The notes under the pieces were generated by a model. The model was not told the origin of the DNA, did no database searches, and saw nothing but the letters and a program-made list of their open reading frames with translations. This document shows positions 32,930-41,143 of a stretch of 64,000 bases of DNA, in pieces. The number at the start of each line of letters is the position of its first letter. The first letter of the stretch is position 1. This DNA is from Durusdinium trenchii (Eukaryota > Sar > Dinophyceae > Suessiales > Symbiodiniaceae), in contig CAXAMN010023361.1 of the NCBI GenBank assembly GCA_963970005.1, forward strand, positions 231,954 through 295,953. Reading direction: 5' to 3'. Position numbers and translations under genes: made by a program.

Positions 32930-34930
32930 ATGAGCATTACGACTCTTCAGCTTAATTCGAGATGCATGAACACACACCTACTAACAAGCTCACATTTAAC
33001 ACCACCTTACAACATACTCACCACTGACACCAGACATGACACCTTCAACAACAATGACCAACCACAAGACAATACAACTCGGCACTTCTCCGCTGCTTTT
33101 TGCTGCCGCGCCGCGCCGCGCCATAGCTACGACCACGACATGCAGTTTCCGTGGCCCTACGCTCACACAACGCCACCACCATTACCTACCACACAACCTC
33201 AACCCACATGGCCGATGCCACAAACATCAACTGCACCCACTTTTCCCTCGACACAACCATCGGCATACCCTCACCCACAACCACAACCTTTTCAACCACC
33301 ACCGTTGTTGCCCACCCCTACCGCCACTGCACTGACTTACGGCACACCATCCACTTGGACTTTTGTCCACCCATGTCACGTGCCACCGCAACCCACACAT
33401 CCAACTTCAGTGTTTCCGACAGCAGCACCTCCCCCGTCCTACCTGTTGCCACCACCTCAACCCACGCCGCCGGCTGAACTTCCTCCCCCCACTACACTGA
33501 CACATCCCCCTCCAACACAGCAACAGCCTGCGATTGCCAATTATCCATCCACAGACCCCCAATACACCATCCCCCAGGGCGTTTGGCAACCCTATTCAGC
33601 TTTTCCCCCCGTCACACAGCCTCCACTCCAACCGGGGCCCCCGCCACCGCCTCCACAAATTACCAATGCCTCAACGCCAACCCAACCTCCATTTCAACAG
33701 CAGCTACCATCGGATCCAACACCACCGATCCAACCCATCCCCACGACTGCCCAGGACAATCCACTACCAGTCCAAAACACACCTCCACCAGCCACCGTAT
33801 CCCAACATTCAGCATCCCCCTCGCTGGTATCTGCCACACCAGCACCTGGAACTTCACTACCAGCACCAGACAAACCTGACACCACTGCCTCACCAGCACC
33901 GCAACCACCTTCCCCGCCACCACCACACAGCAGTCGCCGTCACCGCCACAAGAGCCGACGCAAGTCCGACCATCACCACAGAGGACGCCACCGCCACCGC
34001 CGCCGACATCGCCATCATCGCCATTCCAAGCACCACAGCACAACCCGGCGACGGCGGTCGCCTTCAACATCCACCTACACATCTAGCCTCACACCATCCC
34101 GCAGTCGGTCACCACCACAACCCATTGATCTACGCCCAAACACCGAACACACCAACCCTGACCCCTCACAATATCCCACCACAGCCGTCATTCGTCGCCC
34201 AATCAACCGTTGGCGACCTCCACCCAACTTTCACACCTTCACACCTGCAGACCAAATCCTGGAATGGCTCGAATTCCACGCCACCCAACTCGACAACCCC
34301 AACCGACCACACCACCAGTACATTGCCAATATCCTCACAGACTGCAACATCACCTACAAGGAGATCACCGATTTCCGACAATATACCCACGCTAAGTGGA
34401 ATGACACAACTCACCAATACGACCAATTCCAGTACTTTGCCATTCCACTTCCCTTCCTCAACACCAAAGCCACCACACCAGAGCCACCTGCGGTTTCCCG
34501 CGCCACATCAACCCACCGGGAAGTCGCCCACATCAACGCAGGCCACACAGGCCCCGTCGGTAACATTTCCAACATTCTACGCCAAGGCCGTTTTTTACCC
34601 AGCACACTCCACTTTGCCAACTACCCTGGATTTTTTGCCCAGGGCGTTCGCATCACCCACAACCAACCCCATGACCACAACGAGCTTGCTCGCATCATCC
34701 ACAATACCTGGCAACTCCACAAGAATTCCCATTCCCTTATCATCACACTCCTTGCTTGGGGTGCTGCCACAAAGTATACCTCTGGAGGTGAGGAACACGC
34801 CATGAACCTCCTTAACGACCACCATGGTGCAGTCTTTCATCAGAAGGGCCGCTGCTGGGTGATCCACCCGGACCACGCCATTGTCAAAGGACTGGCCTGG
34901 TCCACCAACTCCACTCCACCGGACCCATAA
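32930..34930 (+). CDS. Element A ORF1: Pro/Thr/His-rich protein with Arg/Ser/His basic domain
   Basis: 666 codons from the ATG at 32930 (an alternative start, MQFPWPYAHTTPPPLP, at 33140). Residues about 70-330 are low-complexity Pro/Thr/Gln. About 335-400 is an Arg/His/Ser-rich block (RRHRHKSRRKSDHHH, PSRSRSPPQP) resembling RS domains and likely nucleic-acid-binding or nuclear-localising. The last 250 residues look folded: RPINRWRPPPNFHTFTPADQ, ILEWLEFHATQL, GNISNILRQGRFLPSTLHFA and LIITLLAWGAATKYTSGGEE. This position and layout suit a Gag-like RNA-binding role, but no known Gag domain is recognised. It has no homology visible to the RT ORF. Confidence 0.75.
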   Translation: MSITTLQLNSRCMNTHLLTSSHLTPPYNILTTDTRHDTFNNNDQPQDNTTRHFSAAFCCRAAPRHSYDHDMQFPWPYAHTTPPPLPTTQPQPTWPMPQTSTAPTFPSTQPSAYPHPQPQPFQPPPLLPTPTATALTYGTPSTWTFVHPCHVPPQPTHPTSVFPTAAPPPSYLLPPPQPTPPAELPPPTTLTHPPPTQQQPAIANYPSTDPQYTIPQGVWQPYSAFPPVTQPPLQPGPPPPPPQITNASTPTQPPFQQQLPSDPTPPIQPIPTTAQDNPLPVQNTPPPATVSQHSASPSLVSATPAPGTSLPAPDKPDTTASPAPQPPSPPPPHSSRRHRHKSRRKSDHHHRGRHRHRRRHRHHRHSKHHSTTRRRRSPSTSTYTSSLTPSRSRSPPQPIDLRPNTEHTNPDPSQYPTTAVIRRPINRWRPPPNFHTFTPADQILEWLEFHATQLDNPNRPHHQYIANILTDCNITYKEITDFRQYTHAKWNDTTHQYDQFQYFAIPLPFLNTKATTPEPPAVSRATSTHREVAHINAGHTGPVGNISNILRQGRFLPSTLHFANYPGFFAQGVRITHNQPHDHNELARIIHNTWQLHKNSHSLIITLLAWGAATKYTSGGEEHAMNLLNDHHGAVFHQKGRCWVIHPDHAIVKGLAWSTNSTPPDP

Positions 34931-35280
34931 CGCCACTACCACACATCCACACACCACTACCACCTCCACATCAATTTTTGGTTTCACACCACCACCTAAC
35001 TTTTGCTGTAGCAGCAAAAAAGAGCCTCCTGCAGCAGCCACGGGCATTTTGAACCCTCCATTTTTCTAGCTCCGTAGTGTTTGCTGAGACCTTTTTTGAA
35101 TTGTATCGGCTGTTTTGAAGGAGTCTCTTCACATGTCAGATTCTGCATCGTGGCGAGTGATTCTTCCAGTCATGTACTCAATTGTCCAACCAGCATTGCA
35201 TACTCGCACTTTTGCCTGTGGGAATTTGATGCTCGCTTAATTCATATGCATGGCCTCGGAATGACGTGCTCCCTCAGACT

Positions 35281-35315
35281 CGCCGCTTTCCGGCTGCTTT
35301 GGCGCGCTGCCGCAG
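35281..35315 (+). promoter_or_regulatory. Candidate splice-leader acceptor before ORF2
   Basis: GCTTTCCGGCTGCTTTGG...GCCGCAG ends 48 nt before the ORF2 ATG at 35364. The interval 34931-35280 has no ORF of note and carries the 3' end of ORF1's transcript region. Confidence 0.35.
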
Positions 35316-35363
35316 CAACCTGTGACGATTCTTGACTACTGCACACCCCTACATCTCAGACCC

Positions 35364-36176
35364 ATGAGCAGCACGCTGACACCTCTACAAAACGACACCT
35401 CAACTCTCCTACACAAAACCGCAGTGGCACTTTCGCAGGTACACAACCTGCTTCGACAAGCCACAGATATTGTAGCACACCTCCACACAGTTTTCCTCCA
35501 CCACAGCCACCAAGCAGACCCCACTTTCCGCCAACACTTTCAGCCACTTCCAACTCCACCCAATCACCCCATACGTTTACCATCCACCACCTCATCCTGT
35601 GACTCAGCACCATCCAGACCACCCATCCGTTTACCAGCACCACTCTTACAAGACTCAGACGACACTCCAACAACAACCCCAGATCCACAACCCACCACAA
35701 CACGCAAGCGGAAGCAACCACCCCCACCACCACTGAACCAACAGGCCGATTGGGACGCTTGGGACGGCGACGCTGACTGTCGCCTTATCGAACTCAAGGA
35801 AAACCCAAAACTTCGTCCCAACTGGACTACTGTGGCCCGCCGAGTGGGTTTCTCCGTTGCGCAATGCCAAGCCCGATGGCAAGAACTCAAAGACATGCAA
35901 CGACAGCAAGACCAGCAACTTTTCTCCACACCACTACCCACCGCACCACCAAGACAAGCACCTTCCCCCTCACCAACACCCACATCACCAGCATTTTCCC
36001 CAGCACCACATTCACAACCAGACTTCTCCCCTTCCCCCACCACAACACCACCGACTTCACAATATCCAACGACTCCTGCTGCTGCGCTGCTGCCGCCGGC
36101 TGCTGAGCGACCGCTTAGTGAGGACAGCCGTCCGGAGAAATCTCCACTCACGCCAGTTGGCAGTTATTTCATTTGA
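35364..36176 (+). CDS. Element A ORF2: Myb/SANT-domain protein
   Basis: 270 codons from the ATG at 35364; the longer open frame to its left starts only with GTG. Residues about 20-60 are helical (LLHKTAVALSQVHNLLRQAT). After a Pro/Thr linker and a KRKQ basic patch comes ADWDAWDGDADCRLIELKEN then PNWTTVARRVGFSVAQCQAR and WQELKDMQ. The spacing W-x2-x-x-x-D-x-x-L-x-x-L, W-x-x-V-A, Q-C-x-x-R-W is a single Myb/SANT repeat, so DNA or telomere-like binding is expected. The C-terminus is Pro/Ser-rich and disordered. A Myb protein could steer insertion or transcription of the element. Confidence 0.8.
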   Translation: MSSTLTPLQNDTSTLLHKTAVALSQVHNLLRQATDIVAHLHTVFLHHSHQADPTFRQHFQPLPTPPNHPIRLPSTTSSCDSAPSRPPIRLPAPLLQDSDDTPTTTPDPQPTTTRKRKQPPPPPLNQQADWDAWDGDADCRLIELKENPKLRPNWTTVARRVGFSVAQCQARWQELKDMQRQQDQQLFSTPLPTAPPRQAPSPSPTPTSPAFSPAPHSQPDFSPSPTTTPPTSQYPTTPAAALLPPAAERPLSEDSRPEKSPLTPVGSYFI

Positions 36177-36310
36177 TCCGTTTCACCCACCTTCCTTACG
36201 GCGTGCCGCGTGACAAATCCACTGACATGCATCGTCTTTTTGTTCTTCACACCCAGACTATGTTGCCCACCTTAGATTTGTCAGTTTTCAGGCTCACCTC
36301 AGCTCCGCAG

Positions 36311-36330
36311 CCTTTTTTACGCCATTACAG
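36311..36330 (+). promoter_or_regulatory. Candidate splice-leader acceptor before ORF3
   Basis: CCTTTTTTACGCCATTACAG ends 13 nt before the ATG at 36344. Confidence 0.35.
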
Positions 36331-36343
36331 TCCATCACCTGTC

Positions 36344-36952
36344 ATGGCCCATCCTCGCGCTCGCCCTCATAGCAACCCCGATGATACACAACACTACCTC
36401 CCACAGAGCCCTCCGAGCTGGCTCCAACCTTCGATTTGTACCCAACCCGATTTTCAATCCCTCAACGGCTCTTTGGACATCCTCTCTATGGTCAACCAAC
36501 ACCTCCGCCGTCACCCATTCCACACTGAACCTATGCCAAGCCGCACTTACTTTCAGGACCAGAGAGCATACAACCTCCTTTACCGACTGCGCAACGACCT
36601 GATCTTGCTGGACCGCCTGATCGATGACCTCTCTCAGGCTCGACGACTCCTTCAATTTGTTACCACCGGCCCCGGGCTCCCAGGACAATACCGCATCAGC
36701 CCCACAGCCACACTCTCCAGCAGAAACCTGGCTATTATCCACAACATACCACCAGGTTTTCCACTACCACCCGGGCTTTCCAGCCGTTCACCCTCTCCTT
36801 CACCACGTACCCCACCACAGGACGCAGCCCGCCTGCACTCATACTGGACAGGCCCTCCACCACAAACCACCCCGACAACCCACACCAACACTACCACTCA
36901 CACTAGGGAACGTTCACGGTCCCGCGACAGCCTCTCACACCACACGGGCTAA
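36344..36952 (+). CDS. Element A ORF3: small protein, paralogue of ORF4 and ORF6
   Basis: 202 codons from the ATG in CTGTCATGG at 36344; the upstream extension has a non-ATG start. The middle reads DILSMVNQHLRRHPFHTEPM, SRTYFQDQRAYNLLYRLRND, LILLDRLIDDLSQARRLLQF and GLPGQYRISPT. The C-terminus ends RERSRSRDSL. The helical core plus PGxYRIxPT signature recurs in ORF4 (PGHYRIDPT) and, more weakly, in ORF6. Probably a helical structural or nucleic-acid-binding protein. No known family. Confidence 0.7.
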   Translation: MAHPRARPHSNPDDTQHYLPQSPPSWLQPSICTQPDFQSLNGSLDILSMVNQHLRRHPFHTEPMPSRTYFQDQRAYNLLYRLRNDLILLDRLIDDLSQARRLLQFVTTGPGLPGQYRISPTATLSSRNLAIIHNIPPGFPLPPGLSSRSPSPSPRTPPQDAARLHSYWTGPPPQTTPTTHTNTTTHTRERSRSRDSLSHHTG

Positions 36953-37129
36953 CTACAGCAACATCCAACCTCCAGATCTACGGCCGCCACCGCGCTTTTG
37001 TGCCAACTATGTGACAGCATCCCCGCCCACAGCTACTGTTGTTTTTGTGTTTTTTAAGTCTCACTGACTTTCTCGGCGAGCGGAAAAACTCAGCCATGCA
37101 ACAGAAATTCTTTTCACATTCACACTGCC

Positions 37130-37176
37130 TACTGGTTTTCCCTCTTGCTTGCCACCTTTTGTCCGCAGCCATTTGA
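37130..37176 (+). promoter_or_regulatory. Acceptor and SL-like word before ORF4
   Basis: A pyrimidine tract (GGTTTTCCCTCTTGCTTGCC) leads to TCCGCAGCCATTTGA at 37162-37176, 40 nt before the ATG at 37216. The identical 15-mer precedes ORF5 (38063-38077). It resembles the dinoflagellate spliced leader word CCGTAGCCATTTTG. Confidence 0.4.
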
Positions 37177-37215
37177 CCGAACAGTTTCTTCATAAACGTG
37201 CGCCCTTCCTACGAC

Positions 37216-37947
37216 ATGATGCCTCCCGATGACCTACGAACTCCACAACCTCCTTACTCAGCGACCACTACATTTTCCCCTGGCCCACCCACTTTACACC
37301 ACAGCTACTCTTTACCGAGCAATCCCATGCCATACTTGGCTCCATCCGTGACACACCAACCTGAACTACTCCTGCTCCACTGGATGATCAATACCATATC
37401 CTCACTTATCGAGGATCTCCAACATCACCCCATAGTGCGAGATCCCATCCCCCCAATGTCTACTTTCACCAATACACCAGCTTACAGACTTTTTCTACAG
37501 ACACGCAACACATTGCGACATTTGATCAACACAACCCACGACGCCCGCCGTGGACTCAACAAGCTGCAATTCATTCCTGGCTCACCAGGCTCCCCTGGCC
37601 ACTACCGCATTGATCCCACCCTCGACATCCCACCACAGCAAACCAACCTCCTCTCCGGACCCACCTCACAACGCAACCCAGCCACACCATCACCCACCAA
37701 CACGCCACCGCTCCTCCACCGGTTCAGTGGCAGAGACAGGTCTCGTTCTCGAGACCGGCTTCCCCTCACCACACTCTCACAGCCAAACCACACAACCTCA
37801 GGACACCAGATCATCCCGGACCGACCTTCCGCAGCTCCCGGCCACCGCGGACACCTGCACCAAGCACTCTGGACGGCCTCCACCTCCAGCTCCACCTCCT
37901 CGGCAGCTTGCCACCTACTTGCTGACACACCGTCTTCCTCCCCCTGA
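37216..37947 (+). CDS. Element A ORF4: paralogue of ORF3
   Basis: 243 codons from the first of two tandem ATGs (37216, 37219). Core: LLLLHWMINTISSLIEDLQH, MSTFTNTPAYRLFLQTRNTL and RHLINTTHDARRGLNKLQFI, followed by PGSPGHYRIDPTLDIPP. The same order in ORF3 (MPSRTYF, AYNLLYRLRN, QARRLLQF, PGQYRISPT) argues for duplication within the element. The C-terminus has SGRDRSRSRDR, an RS-like basic patch, also shared with ORF3. No known domain. Confidence 0.7.
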   Translation: MMPPDDLRTPQPPYSATTTFSPGPPTLHHSYSLPSNPMPYLAPSVTHQPELLLLHWMINTISSLIEDLQHHPIVRDPIPPMSTFTNTPAYRLFLQTRNTLRHLINTTHDARRGLNKLQFIPGSPGSPGHYRIDPTLDIPPQQTNLLSGPTSQRNPATPSPTNTPPLLHRFSGRDRSRSRDRLPLTTLSQPNHTTSGHQIIPDRPSAAPGHRGHLHQALWTASTSSSTSSAACHLLADTPSSSP

Positions 37948-38014
37948 GGCGTCGGGTAACGCTTAGTCTCACACATTACGCTTTGCTCAGAGATCGAAAA
38001 AACCTGACCTTTTA

Positions 38015-38077
38015 GCTTTCTTTACTCTATCTTTTTTACCACCCAGCAGTCACACATTCATCTCCGCAGCCATTTGA
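38015..38077 (+). promoter_or_regulatory. Acceptor and SL-like word before ORF5
   Basis: A long pyrimidine tract (TTTCTTTACTCTATCTTTTT) ends ACCACCCAG at 38046. A second AG lies inside TCCGCAGCCATTTGA at 38063-38077, 50 nt before the ORF5 ATG at 38127. Confidence 0.4.
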
Positions 38078-38126
38078 ACTTTCGACGGGCTGATTCATCC
38101 AACTCGCTTCGCCTTCCCACCATCCC

Positions 38127-38960
38127 ATGGACTACGACTCTCCTGATTGGGACCGCACTCCCACAGAGTCTATCGAGGTGAAGGAAGAGACGCCACACCT
38201 CATCAAAACAGAAGCCGAGGAACCATCCACCAGTGGCCCAAAACTGGAACTCACGAAAAAGGAAGAAGACTCCCCACAGCAGGCTCCCATGCTTTGCCCT
38301 CCGGTCAGCGCAGTACCGGACAAAACCTCTACCACGTCTACAACACCACCAGCCAAAGCCCCTCCAGTCTCTCACACATCATACCGCAACCTATCTACAC
38401 GCAACACACCACAGACCAACCCCAAGCCAACACCAACACCGCATGATGCCATCCCTCCGCACACCGCCCCAGCACCACCATCCACCACATCCTCCACCAG
38501 CACTGAGGACCCAGTTATCCTCACCACCAATGTTCCCATTCTACCGAAAGCACGTCCGGGGCACCCACCCATCAATACCACTTGGGTGCGCCCTCCACAA
38601 TGGCACCGCCCCCACCCCTCAACAGCACCCACACGCCACCCTGTACAGGTCACTATTCCACGTCCCCACCGGAACGGCCAACTGCTACCCTTCAACTTTT
38701 CCAATGACATCAAGCATCACCTCAATCCCACAGCACATCCCACTCGACGACCAGTCACATCAAGTCCCGTACCACCATCTCACTTTAGTCCAACCACTAC
38801 TACCAACACCACTACAGTTTTCCCACCGGTACCCCCCATTCCAGATGCGCCACTAACAGAGCAGCAGGCGGCCACGCTCCAACAAACCATCCTGCGGATA
38901 GCGCGCCAAGCCGCCGCTGCAGCCGCGGCCGAGCTCAACTCACGCCACAGCAGCTCATAG
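38127..38960 (+). CDS. Element A ORF5: acidic-start, Pro/Thr-rich protein
   Basis: 277 codons from CCCATGG at 38127. The N-terminus is acidic (MDYDSPDWDRTPTESIEVKE) and contains two psi-K-x-E sites (VKEE, IKTE), the consensus for SUMO attachment. The middle is Pro/Thr/Ser-rich. Then comes a basic VTIPRPHRNGQLLPFNFSND segment and a C-terminal Ala-rich helix (LQQTILRIARQAAAAAAAEL). No family recognised; probably disordered and possibly a partner of the other ORF proteins. Confidence 0.65.
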   Translation: MDYDSPDWDRTPTESIEVKEETPHLIKTEAEEPSTSGPKLELTKKEEDSPQQAPMLCPPVSAVPDKTSTTSTTPPAKAPPVSHTSYRNLSTRNTPQTNPKPTPTPHDAIPPHTAPAPPSTTSSTSTEDPVILTTNVPILPKARPGHPPINTTWVRPPQWHRPHPSTAPTRHPVQVTIPRPHRNGQLLPFNFSNDIKHHLNPTAHPTRRPVTSSPVPPSHFSPTTTTNTTTVFPPVPPIPDAPLTEQQAATLQQTILRIARQAAAAAAAELNSRHSSS

Positions 38961-39079
38961 TCTCACCCGGCACCCTCACACAGCGTGTGATGACTAAAAA
39001 GACCGCCACCACCGTTTAGTTTTCCACTTTTTCTGCATTTTCCTACCCATTCTACTTGGATTGACACCTGATTCTAACC

Positions 39080-39118
39080 TCTCAATCCTACATGCAGGTG
39101 TGTTCTACCTGACTGCAG
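39080..39118 (+). promoter_or_regulatory. Candidate splice-leader acceptor before ORF6
   Basis: CTCTCAATCCTACATGCAG and a second AG at 39118 (TGACTGCAG-CC), 61 nt before the ORF6 ATG at 39180. Confidence 0.35.
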
Positions 39119-39179
39119 CCGTTTTTCAAACTCGTGATCGTTACCTGCAACCGTGCACCGCCTCCACACTTAGCTGTCA

Positions 39180-40673
39180 ATGGAGCGCCACGCCGACTAT
39201 GATGAGCAGTCCGAAGTTCTACTTTTCTTCAATGAAGATCCGGAGGAAACACCTCCGCAAGTGCAGGATCCAACATCCCCGCTGCAGCCTCCACCCAATC
39301 CACTTTCCCCACCCTCACAACCCGCACCATCAGCCACCACAAACATCTCGGCAGACCAATCGTTTTGGGCCGAAGTATACACCCTCCAACCACCCCACGC
39401 CCTTATGGGCATCCTCACTGACCTTCACGTCCACAGATTCGTTCTTCACCAACACCTGGACAGCCTCAACGCCCTCACTGACACCCCTATCGGACATCAA
39501 CCTCTAACTGATACACTCCCACCACCTGTCCAGCGGCTCATTGCCATTTACCACAACAACGTACAACGCATCCAGAGCCACACGCGCCTGGCTCTCAATG
39601 CCATTGACACCATGGCTCGGTTTCCCCCAGCAGCATATTTCCTGGATCCCAACCTAACCGCACAGACCTCCACATCAACACACACCGAGACAGACCATCC
39701 TACCAGTTCCACTTCACCCCTTCGCTTCTACCCAATTCCCACCGCCACAACCCGAACTACTACTTTGCAGGACGTCGCCACTCAAACTCCTCCACCTTCA
39801 GAATCCATTCTGGCCAATCCACTTCCACCACTTCTCATGCACGAATCCCAACAGACCACTCCTCGAGCAACCCCCAGAACAGCCACCCACCACCGTCATG
39901 TCCAGACGGACATCCACGCCATCGTCCAGCTCCCTTCTTTTGCCGGCCTCATCCCCACAGCAGACAGCAACCAATCGGCAACTTCCCCTCCAGCAGCCAG
40001 CAGTACGCTTCCCACAGCATCCCCCAATCCCACATCAGCCACCAACAAGCAACCACACGATCGATGGCAATACGTCAACCTCATCCCCACACCTCCTGTC
40101 ACATTGCCAGAACAACCCCACACTCCACCTACATTTCCATCCCCCATCGGCGGCACACCACGCAACAGGCGTTCCAAGACACCTCCTCGCACCACTACCC
40201 CCACCCGCACCCGCCAGCCAGATCCACGCACAGGATCCCCAACCCCCCACGGTAGTGCCTCCGGCATCAACCGCCATACTACCACTACAGTCCATCCACT
40301 TCCAAAGCGACCTCCACCATCGCTCTCTCAAGCCCTACAGCAACACTCTACCACCGAGCCCCTTCAGCCTGTTCCCCCGGCAACTGGCTGGCCATGCTTT
40401 CAAGGCGCATCTTATACGCCAGCACCCTCAGTGGCACCACCGACAGCCGCTCCCACGCCCACTCACCCATGGCCAGCACATTACCCCCTTCAAACACAGC
40501 AACCCACTCCATTCATCTCACCACAGACTGGCTCCTCCACCTTGAGTTCACCACCCCCAGTGGCCACACTCCGCCCACCCACGATCTGGTTGGACGCGCA
40601 AGGGCGCCCCTTGCCGCTATCACAACAGGACTACGATCCAGTCACCGACCCGTGGCATGCAGATAACCATTGA
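39180..40673 (+). CDS. Element A ORF6: Pro/Thr-rich protein with helical N-terminal core
   Basis: 497 codons. It starts MERHADYDEQSEVLLFF. Residues about 60-160 are folded-looking: SFWAEVYTLQPPHALMGILT, DLHVHRFVLHQHLDSLNALT, RLIAIYHNNVQRIQSHTRLA and LNAIDTMARFPPAAYFLDPN. This pattern resembles the ORF3/ORF4 cores, including a terminal Y-F-x-D-P in place of Y-R-I-x-P. The remainder is Pro/Thr/Ser-rich with basic NRRSKTPPRTTTPTRTRQP. A C-terminal WLDAQGRPLPLSQQDYDPVT peptide is conserved-looking. Function unknown. Confidence 0.65.
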   Translation: MERHADYDEQSEVLLFFNEDPEETPPQVQDPTSPLQPPPNPLSPPSQPAPSATTNISADQSFWAEVYTLQPPHALMGILTDLHVHRFVLHQHLDSLNALTDTPIGHQPLTDTLPPPVQRLIAIYHNNVQRIQSHTRLALNAIDTMARFPPAAYFLDPNLTAQTSTSTHTETDHPTSSTSPLRFYPIPTATTRTTTLQDVATQTPPPSESILANPLPPLLMHESQQTTPRATPRTATHHRHVQTDIHAIVQLPSFAGLIPTADSNQSATSPPAASSTLPTASPNPTSATNKQPHDRWQYVNLIPTPPVTLPEQPHTPPTFPSPIGGTPRNRRSKTPPRTTTPTRTRQPDPRTGSPTPHGSASGINRHTTTTVHPLPKRPPPSLSQALQQHSTTEPLQPVPPATGWPCFQGASYTPAPSVAPPTAAPTPTHPWPAHYPLQTQQPTPFISPQTGSSTLSSPPPVATLRPPTIWLDAQGRPLPLSQQDYDPVTDPWHADNH

Positions 40674-41060
40674 TCACGCAGCTGCAGCTCCTGAAGCGCC
40701 TGCCATGATTCCACCGAGGATGATTTGTCCAACATTTTTTCCTACCCTCAATACTTTTTTGGCCTTGTAGGTCCTGTAATTAACACAACTTTCCAACAAC
40801 ACGCCCACCATCATCTTCGGACGGTCGCTCAGCTTGCTGCGCAGACAACCACTTTCAGTTTCACCTTGCACAACGAAAAATAGCGCGTTTCAGTGGACAG
40901 TCTGACATTCAATATGTTGTTCGGATCCACACAGGCGCCTTCTTGGGTTTACTCCGGTTTTCCTGTGTTCTCAGCGATCTTTTGAGTTTTTTCTTCGAAA
41001 CCGTTTGCCGACAGCATGACTGTTTTAACGCCACCATTGCTCCCCCAATTGACTGTCCTG

Positions 41061-41081
41061 CACCTGCTTTCCCTTTTTCAG
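41061..41081 (+). promoter_or_regulatory. Candidate splice-leader acceptor before ORF7
   Basis: CACCTGCTTTCCCTTTTTCAG ends 62 nt before the ATG at 41144. It is the clearest polypyrimidine-AG in the element. The interval 40674-40940 holds no ORF of note. Confidence 0.45.
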
Positions 41082-41143
41082 CTTGCTCAAATCAACAACC
41101 GGTGCTCCACGCCCACGATCCAGTGATACTTCGCCCAGCCACC

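Noticed and set aside
33534-34805. 423-codon plus-strand frame inside ORF1
   Set aside because: Low-stop shadow caused by the C-rich, G-poor composition; ORF1 has the better domain structure.
34185-34930. ADP-ribosyltransferase-like fold in the ORF1 and ORF7 C-terminal regions
   Set aside because: Only a vague H-G/T...I-L-x-x-G-x-F pattern is visible; not enough to call without a profile search.
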